Below, in pieces: positions 1 to 14,228 of a stretch of DNA of 64,000 nt (position 1 is its first letter; each line of letters starts with the position of its first letter). Both the position numbers and the translations under genes were made by a program. This DNA is from Anaeromyces robustus (taxonomy: Eukaryota; Neocallimastigomycota; Neocallimastigomycetes; Neocallimastigales; Neocallimastigaceae), in NCBI GenBank assembly GCA_002104895.1, contig MCFG01000088.1, positions 40,001 to 104,000 of the forward strand, read 5' to 3'. The notes under the pieces are model-generated. The model searched no databases and was not told the origin of the DNA. It saw only the letters and a list, made by a program, of their open reading frames with translations.

Positions 1-1236
1 GAAAAATTCAATATTAAAGGTCTATATTATATATTATTAGATTAAAAAAAAAAAAAAGGGAAAATGATATTAATATTAATAATTAAATAAATCTAACTAA
101 AAATATTTTTTTTATAATTAATGAATATGTAATTCATAAAATAATTATTATTATTTAATAGGTTCTGTTAGACTTTATGGTACACCAGGTAAATAAATTA
201 TAAAAAGAATTAAAATAGAAAAAAATTATAATTCAATAAAGCAAAAATAAAATAATAATAATATATAATTTAAAAAAATTAAAATACAAATAAAAATAAA
301 AATAAAAATAGCTGAAGAAGGTGAAGGTGGTAAAGTTTATATGGTTGAAAGAAATGCATTTGATGCTTCTGATGTTATGATGATGCTTCATCCTGGTACA
401 ATTGATTATAATTATCCAATTTATTTAGCATTAGATACTATTAAAGTAGAATATTTTGGTCGTGGTTGTCATGGTTCTATTCCTTATGATGGTATTAATG
501 CTTTAGATGCTATTGTTTCAGCTTATACCAATATTGGTTTATTACGTCAATATATGAAACCAACAGCTAGGTAAAATGAAAAATAAAAATAAAAAAAAAG
601 AAAAATAAATAAATAAAAATAACAAATAAAAATAAATAAAAAAATTAAAAAAAGAAAAAAGAAAAAATAATAATATTTCTAATAATCATAATAATTGTAA
701 TAATAATTAATAATTAATATATATATTTAAAAAAAAAAAAAAATAGAGTACATGGTATTATTACCAATGGTGGTACTTATCCAAATATTATTCCTGATTA
801 CACAAGGTATAGAAAAAAATTAAAAAATATAATAATAAAATTAAAATATATTTTATATAAAAATAGTATTAAAATAATGTACTAATTAAATATTATTTAA
901 TTTATAACTTTTTAATATTAATATTTCTATTTAAAAGTGGGTTATTCTGTAAGTTTTTTAATACTTTTATATATTATACTTTATTTATAGTATTTTATTG
1001 TATTATATTTTATTATATCATAGTATATTATATATAACATAATATAAGATGATATTAATTATATTTCTTTAACAAAAAAAAAAAAAAAAAAAATTCAACT
1101 ATATATAAAGACGTCAGAGCTCTAAATAGAATTGAACTTAAAGAATTAAGTGATAAAGTTGTCAAGATTTTTGAAGCTGCTGGTTTATCCACTGGTTGTA
1201 CATGCAAAGTATATTTAATTCATTATTATAATTGAA

Positions 1237-1290
<54 letters not shown>

Positions 1291-2284
1291 ATAAAATGAT
1301 TTTATACATATATTTATATATTAATAAAAAAAAATATGATATATATATATATATTGTATATATAATTATTTATATAATAAATCAAGATAACTAAAGATAA
1401 ACAAATGGCTGATATACAAAATAATTCTTTCTTAAGTGATTACTATAAAGAACTAATGGAAGCTGAAAGTGTTACTATTCCAGATAGAGAAACACAACGT
1501 AAAATATATAAAATGGCAATATTATATATATTTATATATATTTATATATATTTATATATATATACATTCAAATTTTATTTATAATTAATTGGAAAATTAA
1601 TTTAATCATTATATACATATATATATAATTTTATAACTTATTGAATAAAATTAAAAATAGAAAAGAAATCATGGGGATCTACTGATATGGGAAATGTAAC
1701 TTATGTTAAACCATCATTCCATAATGTAAAAATTTTTTTTATAAATTATAAATATATATTTAAATAAAAATGAATAAAATATTTTTTAATATTAATAATA
1801 ATAATAATAATTATAATAATAACACATAAATATTATATATCATATATATTTATAATAAATTAATATTTTTAATAATATTTTTAATATTAAAAATAAAAAT
1901 AATAATAAATAAAGATTGTTAATGTTGGTTGTGAAGGACATGATATTCATACAGCTGCCTTTAGAGATAATGCAAAAACACCAGAAGCCTTTAAAAAGAT
2001 GATTAGAGGTGCAAAATGTATGGCTTTAACTGGTGTTAAAGTTTTAAGTAAGTTTAAAAAAAGGAAAAAAAAAATAATTGATATAAAATAATTAATATAA
2101 AAATAATTGATATAAAAATAATTAATATTAATAATAAATTATTATAAAAAAAATCATAATAATAATATATAATATTAAACGTATAACTTTATAATACTAT
2201 ATATATTATTTTATTTTAACAGCTGATCCTGAATTCCTTAAAAATGTTCAAAATGAATTCAAAGAATTAATAAGCAAACAATAA
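1..2284 (+). CDS. M20-family amidohydrolase/peptidase (PM20D2-like), 5' end outside window
   Basis: This is the C-terminal part of a zinc-dependent M20 peptidase/amidohydrolase of the PM20D2 (aminoacylase-1-like protein 2) type. That family hydrolyses dipeptides or N-acyl amino acids in the cytosol. The first visible exon (about 161-190) encodes SVRLYGTPAEEGEGGK across an intron; its paired Glu residues are the catalytic and metal-binding Glu of M20 enzymes. Later exons (311-570, ~747-806, ~937-950, ~1096-1208, ~1385-1500, ~1662-1725, ~1915-2047, ~2221-2284) give the dimerisation-domain motif GRGCHGSIPYDGINALDA, the NGGTYPNIIPDY stretch, and the late motif GSTDMGNV with VGCEGHDIHTAAF. The reading frame ends at TAA 2282-2284. 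Introns are 90-250 bp, almost pure A+T, with GTAAAT/GTAAGT donors and TAG/AAG acceptors. The family call is secure; the substrate is not known. Confidence 0.85.
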
Positions 2285-2312
2285 ATAAACAAAAATAACA
2301 ACAACAACAACA

Positions 2313-2354
<42 letters not shown>

Positions 2355-2481
2355 TAAAAATAAAATATTAAATAATTATAAAATAAAAAAAAAAATTTGT
2401 CCTTAAATCATTAATATAACAAAAAAACAAGTACTTTTTAATAATAAAAAATAAAGTAAATAATAAAACAAAACAAAACAA

Positions 2482-2532
<51 letters not shown>

Positions 2533-3396
2533 TTATAAAATATATAATATATACATATATATATTATATATTTTCAAAATTTTATAAAATATCCAAAAAT
2601 TATAAATATCAATGTATATTTTTTGTTTTTTTTTTGAATAAAAATAAATAATAATATATAAATTAAATAAATTAAAAATTAATAATATTAATAATTTTTT
2701 TAATTTAATTATTTAATATAATTAAGATACAAAGTATATATATTTCATAATTGTATTTTTTTTATTTTTTCTATAATCTTTATTTTAAATTAAACGTATA
2801 TAATATTATTTGATTTGATTTGACATGATTTATTTCTTTTTCTTTTTTTTTTTTTTTTTATATTTTAATTTTTTTAATATAAAAAAAAATTATAAAAGCT
2901 TTATTTATCTATTAATAATATGAAAACTTTTTCTTTAAGGTATAAATTCACTAATATATATATATATATATAAAATTTGTAAAAAATTTATATATTGACA
3001 AATTTTATTTGATATAAGGTATAAGTCATTAATATATATATAACAACAAAGTTTTATGGTTATATTATATTTTTTTAAATATATATATATAATAAATAAA
3101 TATTGATATATATTGATCCATATTGATTTAATAATCCTGCTTAATATTAAACTTTTTATTTATGACACATTCATTCATAATTATTTTTTGGCTGTAAAAT
3201 TTTGAAATGCTAATCCATAAAGTAAAGGCCTTTATTTATTTATTGATATATTTATTATTTCATATAATAATATAATTAAAAAAAATATATAAACATATAA
3301 ATAAATAATTATATAATATATAAGTATTTTGAATAAAACATACAAGATAAGAAAAGAAAAAAAATTTTAATTAGTAATAATAAAAAAAAAAAAAAT

Positions 3397-3427
<31 letters not shown>

Positions 3428-3443
3428 ATATTAAATTTAATAA
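2285..3443. other. Convergent intergenic spacer with AAT microsatellites
   Basis: This spacer separates two genes that converge on it (M20 peptidase from the left, FOR20 from the right). It is nearly pure A+T, with two (AAT)n runs at about 2311-2352 and 2483-2527 and short AT/TA dinucleotide runs. I see no conserved coding frame or structured RNA. It presumably holds both polyadenylation sites. Confidence 0.7.
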
Positions 3444-4754
3444 TTACAATTGTTGACTATCTTTGTCAAGTTTTACTCTTAATTCTTTAGTTAAAAAATT
3501 TTTATCAAGAGCTTCATTTGGCTGATTTGATTCTACAGAACAGTTTTTTTTTTTTAAATTATTATTATATATTTATACAATAATTATAATAAATATAATA
3601 ATAGCGAAATATATATCATTAAATATTATAATAATAATAATAATAAAAATAAATTATAAATATATATATATACTCTATATATATTATTTTTTTTTTGAAA
3701 GATATTAATTATTATTAATGTTTACCTGCTAAAAATACTGATAAAGCAAATTTATAATTATTAAACTGAAATATATAAATACACATATATTTTAAATATG
3801 ATATATATATATATATATATCAATTAAATTTTTCATGATGTCGGAGTAATTTTAGTATAAAATAAAAATATTCAAATATTAATGTTATTTTTTTAAATAT
3901 TGTTGTTTTATTATTGTTTTTATTTTTTTTTTATTTTTTTTAAATTAGTTATAACCATTAAATAGTTTTATTTTTTTATAAATATTTAATAAATTGGTAA
4001 AGTATTATATTCCCATAATAATAATAAAATAATCCCATTGAATAGTTATAATACAAATATTTGGAATAATTAATATATATATATATATATTTAATAATAA
4101 TAAATATAATTGAATACGTTTATTAATATTAATAAATAAATATATAATATAAATATATGAAAATTAATATACTAATTATAAATAATTGTTACCTCTAAAT
4201 ATCTTAAATAAGAGTAAAGTAATTATTTTTTTAATATTAATAAATATATATATATATCATATTTAATATATATGATATTTTTAATTTTTTTTTAGTTATA
4301 ATTTCTTAATAGCTTATAATTTTAATAGTATTATCATGATAATAACATACTCTCGTATTAATTCATTCACTATTAAATTTTCATAAGATAATTTCGGTTT
4401 TTCTTGATCTTCATCATCAATTGACTTAAATATTTCACTTCGTATATTTGCTTTAATTTTATTAATCACCCCTTTAACTTGAAGAGATTCTTTCAATACT
4501 ATATTAATTTATAGTAAAAAAAAAAGAAAATAAAAATAAAAATAAAAAAGAAAAAATAAATAAATCAAAATAAATTATATATTAAAATAAATATATATTA
4601 CTTATAATAATTAATTAATAGTATTATTAAAGAAAAAAGTAAAACATTTAATATATTTAAAAAGAATTCCAATAATATGTATAAATATTTTGATTGATAT
4701 TAAAAAAATATATATATAAAAAATACCTTCTTTTAAATCTTCATATGTTGCCAT
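3444..4754 (-). CDS. CEP20: Centriole/basal-body protein FOR20 (FOPNL/CEP20) homologue
   Basis: Five exons join into a 104-residue protein: 4754-4727, ~4494-4347, ~4205-4196, ~3766-3723 and ~3535-3444. It opens MATYEDLKEVLKESLQVKGV and contains the LisH-type core LSYENLIVNELIREYLEFNN followed by LAESNQP. These match vertebrate FOR20 (human opens MATVAELKAVL and has the core ELIREYLEFNKYKYTASVLIA). FOR20 family proteins dock at basal bodies and centriolar satellites and are needed for cilium assembly. One exon is only 10 nt long, so automated prediction would probably miss it. Length is shorter than human (174) because the C-terminal tail is absent. Presence of this gene suggests flagellated cells, such as fungal zoospores. 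Confidence 0.9.
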
Positions 4755-5338
4755 TTTAGTTACAATTATTTTTAACAATAAATTAGAATAGAAAAGTCTT
4801 TTATAAAATATTGAAAATATTGAATGTATATTAAATGAAAAAAAAAAAATTTTTTTTTTGTCAATAATAAACAAAAAACAATAAGAATTGTTAAAATTTA
4901 ATTAAAAAAGAATTTTTTTTTTATTTACTTATTTATTTTAAGAATCAATTTAATATTAAAAAAAAATTAATTATTTAATTCTGTGACAGGAAAAAAATTT
5001 AATTTTTTTATTCCATATGATTTTAAAATTTTTTTAATATTTCTTTAATTAATTAATTTATTTTAGATTAAAAAAAAAAATTTTTTTTTTACTATATAAT
5101 AAAAATAAGTTTGTTTTTTTATATTATTTAATATTATTTAATATATTAAAATAAATAACACAATTTCTTCTGTTTTGAAAACCAAAAAAACATATTTGTA
5201 TCCTGAAGATATATAATATGTATAACACAAATGATTATTTTAATTATTTAATTATTGATAAATTACTAAATTGCATATTTTTTAATATTTAATATCTTTT
5301 TTTTTTTTTTTTTATTAAAATGTGTTTAATAATTACAC

Positions 5339-5370
<32 letters not shown>

Positions 5371-5770
5371 TAAATACATAAAAATTGAAATTTAAAAAAA
5401 AAAAAAAAAAAAAAACATAAATATATAAATTAAAAATGAAATTAAAAAAAAAAAAAAAAAGAAGAAAAGACTTATACACTAAAAAATACTAATTAAATTA
5501 TTTTGCTAAAAAACTAAAATCATATAATAATATTAAATTGTTAAAAGAAACTAAAATAATAAAATAATATTAAATCGTTAAATGAAAATAAGAAAATTAA
5601 AGAATAAATCTTTGAATTTATAAAAGAATTAATATACATTACTATAAATTAATATTAATCATTTAAAAAAAAAAAAAATTATATATATTCATTAATTTTT
5701 ATTTTATTTTATTATTATATAAATTTTATTTTATTTACTATTTTTAATTGGTATTATTGTAAGTTTCGTT

Positions 5771-5813
<43 letters not shown>

Positions 5814-6173
5814 CTATATCTATTATGCAAATTTATATTTATTTATTTTATTTTTATTTATTTTATTTTTTTTTTTAATTTATTTTAGTTTATTTTATTT
5901 TATTTTATTTTATTTATTTTATTTTATTTTATTTTATAAAATTTTATTTATTTATTTTTTTATTTATTTATTTTATTTTAAAAGGGAAAAAATAAATTGT
6001 AAATATTTTTTTATTCTTAATAGTTAATGTTATGGAATAATAAAAAAAATAAAAAAGATAAAAAGTTTAAAAAGATCTTTAAAAAAATTAATAATGAAAA
6101 AATAAATTATAAAAAAAAAAAAAAAATAAAATAATTATATATATAATCTTTCCTGTTTTTTTTTTTTTTTTTC

Positions 6174-6204
<31 letters not shown>

Positions 6205-6652
6205 TCATTTTTGTTTTGTTTCCTTTTGTCTTACTCCTTTGACCTGTCATTAAAAATTATAAAAAAAAAAAATAATAAAAAAAAAATAAAAAAAAAAAAA
6301 AAAAAAAAAAACACAATTAAATAATATTAATTTAAATTTTTCTTTCTCTTATTCACTTTTTTTTTTCTTTCTTTCTTTTTTTTTTCTCTATATTTCTCTC
6401 TCTTTTTCATTATTCTCTTCACTATAAAATTGATAATTTAACAAATACCTAATTTATATCACCAACTTTATAATATATTTACATATCATATATATATATA
6501 TTTTTTTTTTAAAAAAAAAATATTATTTTTTATTTCTTTTATAAGGGTTTTTAAATGGGGGGAATATATAAAAGTTAAATTATATTTAAAGTTTTATAAT
6601 ATAATTTTTATGATATTATTTAATATTTTATAATATTTTTTACTTATGTTTT

Positions 6653-6694
<42 letters not shown>

Positions 6695-6902
6695 TGATTT
6701 TTAAATTAAAATATATTATCAATAAAAATACTAAAAAAAAATAGATATTTATATTACTGCGTTGCTATTATATAGACTTGTAAAATCATACTTGGTTTTA
6801 TATTTATAAATATAGAATATTTTTTTTAATTATGTAAAAAAAATTATTTATAATGGAATATTTTTAAAATTAATTTACATCACTTTTTTCCTTTTTAATT
6901 AA
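4755..6902. other. 2.1 kb intergenic region, homopolymer-rich
   Basis: This lies between the start of FOR20 and the end of acetolactate synthase, both on the minus strand. It contains long T and A tracts (for example about 41 T at 5773-5813) and TTTTA-type pentanucleotide repeats around 5880-5940. No open frame with coding-like codon use is visible. A possible promoter for FOR20 is hidden in AT-rich DNA. Confidence 0.65.
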
Positions 6903-9504
6903 TTAAAAGTTTAAATCTTCTTCATCAATAGTTTGACCACCTAATTCCATTTCTTCTAAACCTCTACCAGCTGGAACCATTGGTAAAACATGTTCATCTT
7001 CATCAATGGTAACATCAAGTAAAACTGGTTTATCAGTTTCAAGGAATTCCTTTATCTTAGCTGGTAAGTCCTTCTTATCAGTACAACGCATACCCTTTAA
7101 TCTCATAGCTTCTGCAACCTTAACAAAATCTGGGTTAGTCATCTTAGTACCAGAGTGACGAGCACTGTAGAATAAATCTTGCCATTGTTTAACCATACCT
7201 TGGTATGAGTTATTTAAAAGTAAAATCTTAACACCAATTTGGTATTGACCAGCAGTAGCTAATTCCATCATAGTCATTGAAAGAGATGAATCACCATCAA
7301 TATCAATAACAGTCTTTTCTGGTTTAGCAATCTTAGCACCAATACAAGCTGGAAGACCGTAACCCATAGTACCTAAACCACCAGAAGAAACGATGGAACG
7401 TGGAGATCTCCAACGGAAGTATTGAGCAGCCCACATTTGATGTTGACCAACACCAGTAGCAATAATAACGTCATCCTTTTTGTCCTTTAATTGACAGTTA
7501 AGTTCTTCAATAACTTCTTGTGGCTTTAATGGTTTACCAGCTTCAGATTTCTTGTAGCTGAATGGATATTTCTTCTTCCAACTTTTTACAGCATTAGTCC
7601 ATTCAGTTCTCTTCTTACTCTTGATCATTGGTAACATAAGTTCAAGATTTTCTGTAACATCACCAACAACAGCTTCAGTAGCCTTTACAACCTTGTTAAT
7701 GTTCTTTGGCATAATTTCAAAATGAATAATACCACCTCTCTTTTCTAAGGCAGCTTCTTTAGCCTTTGGAGCAAACTTTGGAACATTACCAGTAACACGA
7801 TCATCGAATCTTACACCAAGAGCAAGAATAACATCAGCCTTTTGAATAGCAAGATTAGCATAAACACTACCGTGCATACCAAGCATATGAAGAGCTAATG
7901 GTTTTTCTTCATCGTAAACACCAAGACCTTGAAGAGTAGTAGTAACTGGAATGTTAGCTTTTTCAACTAATTCATTTAAAACTCTTGGACCATCTGGATG
8001 ATTTAAAAGACCAGCACCAGCATATATAACTGGTCTCTTAGCATTGTTAATAAGCTTAGCAGCACGTTCAATAGTATGAAGACTCTTTTGATTTGGAGCT
8101 GGTTGGTTTAATGATCTAATAGATGGAATATTAACTTGCATACCATTAATTGGCTTCTTTAAAACACCAGCAGTAACATCTTTTGGTAAATCAATTAAAA
8201 CTGGACCTGGTCTACCAGATGTAGCAATATGGAAAGCTTCATTAATTCTTCTTGGTAATTCACGAATATCCTTAACCATACAATTCCATTTAGTACAAGC
8301 TCTACTAATACCAACAACATCAGCTTCTTGGAAAGCATCAGTACCAATAGAAGCATTTGGAACTTGACCAGAAAAAACAACCATTGGTACACCATCAGAA
8401 TAAGCATCTTGTAATGGAGTAATAATATTAGTAGCACCTGGACCTGAAGTAACAATAGCTACACCAACGTTACCACTTTATATTTTTATATTAAATAATA
8501 AACCAATTATATTATTAATTATTATCATAGATATTAAATAATATTTATCATTTATAATAATTATATGAAGAACATATACTATATATTATATATACCTTGC
8601 ACGTGCATAACCTTCAGCCATATGACCAGCACCTTGTTCATGTCTTGGTAAAATGTATTCAAATTGATCAGTTTCATAAATAGCATCCATAATTGGAAGG
8701 ATAGCACCACCTGGGTATCCAAAAACATGTTTTACATTGTGACGTTTTAACATTTCATGTAAAATTTCACCACCAGTCATACCAATGAAGGAACTTTCAT
8801 AATCTTCATCTTCTTTATCTTGTGGAGCAACAGCTGCAGCAGTAGTGAATTTTTTATTTTGTTGTAACTTTAAATTATTTATTGGTTTTGATTCTTGTGG
8901 TTTTATAGTAGTACTTATTAATCTTTTTAAAATAACAAAAAAAATATGTTAATAATAATGCACAATAATTGTAAAAATAATTCTTATATACATATTATTT
9001 ATTTTAAATAATTTCATTTAATTATTATCATTTTCACATAATAATTCTTTTTTTTTTTTTTCTCATAATTTTTCACGTAAATCTATTATTTTATAACTCT
9101 TTCGTCTCTCCATTCAAAAATTTTATTCTACTTTTTTTTTTTTTTAATTTTTAAATTTCATAATTGATAATCCTCTTATTAAATACATTATTCATATTTA
9201 TTCTCATTTTAATATTATTATTTTGAAGTAATAATATATCAAACACGTATTCGTTGTTAGCTAATATTAATATAATGTATACTGAACAATAATTATACAG
9301 AAAAAAAAAAAAATATTTTATTCTTATAAAATATATATTATTTTTTTTATATCTACTAAATATATATTTTATAACCAATTAATAATACCTTTTGTTAGTT
9401 GTAACTTTATTAATACTTGGTAATCTGCAAGTAGTATTTATAGCAGCACCAGTAATATTTGAAATTGGATTAACAATTGATCTGTTAACGGTATTAGATA
9501 ACAT
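6903..9504 (-). CDS. ILV2: Acetolactate (acetohydroxyacid) synthase catalytic subunit, organelle-targeted
   Basis: This thiamine-diphosphate enzyme makes 2-acetolactate or 2-aceto-2-hydroxybutyrate, the first shared step of valine, leucine and isoleucine synthesis. Three exons (9504-9389, 8922-8596, 8475-6903) close in phase to give 671 residues, close to yeast Ilv2. Visible motifs are the catalytic-Glu segment [34 protein letters not shown], the ThDP motif running from [10 protein letters not shown] to LLLNN, and the conserved Trp in [10 protein letters not shown]. The first ~80 residues are rich in Ser, Thr, Asn, Arg and Lys with almost no acidic residues, starting [16 protein letters not shown], so they look like an organelle presequence. 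In most fungi this means mitochondria; in a gut fungus it would mean the hydrogenosome. Two introns interrupt the 5' part only. The regulatory subunit (ILV6) is not in the window. Confidence 0.96.
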
Positions 9505-12500
9505 TTTGATTTTAAATTAAAATTGTAATTAAATAGTAAAAAAAAAAACTGAATTTAATAATTTATAATATTATAAAAATCTATTTCTATATTTTTTTTT
9601 TTTATTTTTTTTTAAAGATTTTTTTTTTTTTTTCTTTTTATTATTATTTTTATTATTTTAAATTAGAAAAAAAAAATAAATATATATTATAACTTTAAAT
9701 ATAAATTTTTTTATTATTTTTTCCCTAAAAAAATTACTTTAAAAAAAGTGCAAAGAAAAAAAAAAAAAAAAAATTAGAAAATTTATTTTATATATATATT
9801 TTTAATTTCATATTTTTTTATTTTTCATTTATTTTCATATTAATTTATTTTATATGAATATAACACTCATTTTTTCATCAGTATTTTTTTTTTGTATATA
9901 ATATATTGTATTCAAAATATATTGATATATATATTAATATATTATAATTGACATCTTTATATATTATTCTATTTATATTAAAAATCAACATATATCGAAT
10001 AATATTGAAGTAAATATTCTGTATATATTATCAATAGACTGACAATATATTATTATATATTATTATATATTATTGATAATATATAGGCTTTTAATAATAA
10101 ATTCTAATCTATATATTATTGGTATTCCTTTAATATTATAATTTATTGATAATATATATGTTCTATGGTTGTCTAAATAATATATTAAAATCTATAGATG
10201 TTAAAATATATATAATATATTATCAATATATATAATATATATTATTTTAATGTATAAATATATAATAAATATATAATATACAATAAAATAGATTTTAAAT
10301 ATTTTATAACGATTATAAAAAATAATTTTATAATATTTAGATTTCAATGTAACAATATTAATATATAATATATTTAATATGTAGCAAATTGTACATTATT
10401 ATATTGCATTAATTAAATTTATAAAATATAATAAATGTATTTTAATATATTGTAATAATAAATTGAAACTAAAATCAGAATTTATTATTAATATTATTAG
10501 AAATATAAATAAAAACCACCATTATTATAATGATAACAAAACATATTTTTAATAACGTTCACAATATATATATATGAATCTTTTTTTTTTTTTTTTTAAA
10601 AAATAAATAATAATTATTAATAATTTATTATTTATTTTATTATTCTTTAGTTCCTAATAACTTCAATATATAATAAAAAATAAATAATAAATTATTATAA
10701 AAAAAAAATATTATTAAAAAATAAAAACAAAAAAAATAAAATAAAATAAAATAAAATATAATATTCAATATAAACCAAAAGTTATTCTATATTAAATGAT
10801 AGTATATTATAATACACTGAAATATATTGTAAAGTAAAAACTTAATTTAATTAGATTATTATAATATATAATGTTTTTTTTTCTTTTTTACTGAATATTA
10901 TTAAAAAACGAAAATATAAAAAATATTAGTTATTGAATAAAATACCAACAATATTTTATTATATAAAATATAGTTTATATACATTATTATTCATTATAAA
11001 AAAAATTTAATTCTTTCTTTTACAATAAAAAAAAAAAAAAAACAAATATTGTTATTATTAATAACATTTATATTAATATTAATTATTTTTATATTTTATA
11101 ATTAAAGTAATTAATAGAAAATAAATATTAATAAAAGCATAAACATGATAGTTAAAAAAGATTTAAACATTCTATATAATTTTTTTTTATTAACATAATA
11201 TAATATTTTTTATTTTTTTATGGCATTTTCTTAAGTTTATACTATTTTTAAAAAGTAATTTAAAATTAAAACTATATGACTAATAATAAATGTTGATTAT
11301 AAAAAATAAAATAGTTAAAATAAAATATTAAAAAGATTACTATATTTGTTCATTAGTGTATTTTATAATTTTTCATTTAACATAAAAAATAATCCACTAT
11401 TTTATCAAAATCTAAAAATATAACCACTAAAGCCACCAAAAAAATTTAAAATAATAATTTATATTAAATATAGATATATAATATAATTATTTTTTCATCC
11501 TATATAAAAAGCCACAAATTATCTTAAAAAAAGCCATCAAAAAATTTAGAGGTAAAGTAAAAAAATAATACGAATAAAAATAAAATTATAACTTGATTAA
11601 AGAAAATACTTTCACTTTTTTAATATTTTTTTATATTTCATTTTTCCTTCAAAATAAGCAAAAATAGTGTTTTTGTATTATTTATTATCATATATTCATT
11701 TTTTTATTTAAATAATTTAATAATAATATAGTATATTTAAGGAATTAAAATAATTTTAGTATAATAAAATTATATGTTTTTGATAACAGTTCTAATAATA
11801 ATAATAATTCATTTAATTAAAAAAAATATTATAAGTATTATTTTTAAAATCTTGCTTTTTTAAAAAGTTTTATAGGAAAAATTATGTTAATTTGATTCAT
11901 AAATTTCTCATTATGACGTATTCAACTTTTTATAATTTTTATTTGTGTAGTTTATTCTTTTTTCATTTTTATTATTTTTTAAAATAATAATATAATCATA
12001 ATTAAAAAAAAAAAAAGCAATTATTTTAAAAATGTTATTAATTTGTAACTTTCGTATAATAATAATAATAAAAAAAAAGGATTATTTTCTTAAAACAAAA
12101 CATTATTTGTTTATATTTATTATTTTTTTTTTCTATATATACATGAATAAGATTTTTAATAAGGAAAAAATAAATAGAATAAAGTTTATCATGTCAACTA
12201 TCATTTTTATTTAATATTACACTGATCCAAGATAAAATAATATGACTTTTTAAAGTTTTAAAAAAAGAACGTTTAACATTATATTTAATTTAAATAGGAG
12301 TTGTAGAAAATAGAAACAAAAAAAAATATCATTAATAATATACTTCAAGGGGAATAACGTTATTGATTAATATAGATTTTAAATATATGAAATTTTAAAT
12401 ATGTTTTCCTTTAAATTTATTTTATTGTCATACAAAGTTTTATTAAAAAAAATTACAGAAAATTGTTAATTGTTAAAATAAATTATTTTAAAAAATTATT

Positions 12501-12698
12501 AATAATAATTATAATAAATAACAAACAATTTATCATATTTAATTAAAAAAAGTTTAAAAATATTCTTTTTAATATAATTTTATTTAATAGTTTTTTTTTT
12601 ATATTTATATTAATCACATGGTTATTTTTGCAAATTTAATATAGTTAGTATTGTATCATGTGATATATTACATAAATTAATTAAAGATTTTTTATTTT

Positions 12699-12801
<103 letters not shown>

Positions 12802-13498
12802 TATTCATTAATATTATTATTGTTGATGTTAATAGTTAATAAGTGAATAATTATTAGAAAATAATCTTGCATATAATAATAATATTATATTTATAATAAT
12901 ACCTAAAAATATTAATAATACTGAGTAATATAGTTAATACTGAATAAATGATATAAAAAAAACTAATTTAAATTATTAGTTTTATTTATAATAATATTGA
13001 TAATAAAAATTTTAATTATGTTGGGTTTAATTTAATTTGTTAAAAATTAAAGTTTTTTAAATTTAATAGATCAAATTAATTCAATATATATTCCATAATA
13101 TATAAATATATGTTTAATTCAAATTAATAAGTATTATAAATTATTATGATACTAAAAATAATAGAAAAAAAAAAAAATAAAAGTAGTTATAGTTATGCTT
13201 ATTGACAAAACAATTAAAACAGTACCAAAATCACTTTTTTAGTTGTCAAATACAATCAATTAAAACATTTTACATAATAGTTAGTTAAATTAAAATAAGG
13301 AATAAATATAACATTTAACTTTCTAATCAATACCTAAACTTCAAAATATATAAAAAAGTTTTGTATATTTATTATCTTTCCCAATATTAAAAATAGTATT
13401 GGGTTATTTTTATTTATTTTTATTTATTTATGAATAGAATATATAACGATATAATAATAATTAATATTTTGTATGTCTTTTTGTTCTTCGTTGTTGTT

Positions 13499-13545
13499 AT
13501 TTGTTTGTTTGTTTGTTTGTTTGTTTGTTTGTTTTGTTTTGTTAA
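13499..13545. repeat. (TTTG)n microsatellite
   Basis: Seven or so perfect TTTG units pass into TTTTG units. It is one of the few G-containing simple repeats in a window dominated by AAT and TTTA. Confidence 0.85.
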
Positions 13546-14152
13546 TACTTTTAATTAAATAAAAATTATTCAAAATAATTAATTATAAAATAAAAAATAT
13601 AACATTTCGGAACCATCTACGTTGATGTAAAACGTTATTTTAATATAAAATAGTGAAACTTGAAATACATTTATATATATATAAAATAGTTTCTATTTTT
13701 GGAAAAATCAAGATTAAAAAAATAATTAAAAACATTTTATTATAATAATAATATAAATAATATAAATATAATATATAACATTATATATAAAATATAATAT
13801 ATAAAATATATATCACAAAATAAAAAATATATTGCCTATAATAATCTTTTAATTATATTAAAGAAAATCTCAATTTTTTTTTTTTTTTTTTTTTTGAATT
13901 ACTTAAATTATTCATTATATGACTTCAATTTTATCAATCTTGAAATATATCAACTTTTTGTTATATTATATAAACTTTTTTTTTATATTGACATTAATTA
14001 TTCATTTTATTTTTATTTTCTTTTTTACATCAAATATTGTTTATTTAATTATTGATACTGCTACAAATGATAATTTACTTTACTTTTTTCTTTTTTGTAA
14101 TATTATTAATAAAAATATTTTTGTTTGTTTTGATAATGATTATTAATTAACT

Positions 14153-14228
14153 ATTATAATTAACAATAAATAACAATATATTTATCTTTTAATTACTAAA
14201 TATATTATTATTTATTGTTAATTATAAT
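14153..14228. repeat. 30-bp inverted repeat (hairpin) with 16-nt loop
   Basis: The left arm 14153-14182 and right arm 14199-14228 are reverse complements with a single mismatch by eye. The arms read ATTATAATTAACAATAAATA in the outer 20 positions. It sits just after a 75-codon ORF and about 650 bp downstream of the EFM7 stop. It could be a small MITE remnant or an RNA hairpin. Confidence 0.8.

Noticed and set aside
12032-12214. 60-codon ORF in the gene desert
   Set aside because: Low-complexity Ile/Phe/Lys content, no recognisable domain.
13919-14146. 75-codon hydrophobic ORF
   Set aside because: Phe/Ile/Tyr-rich translation is what AT-rich DNA gives by chance. There is no homology and no supporting exon structure. 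Mentioned only for the hairpin behind it.
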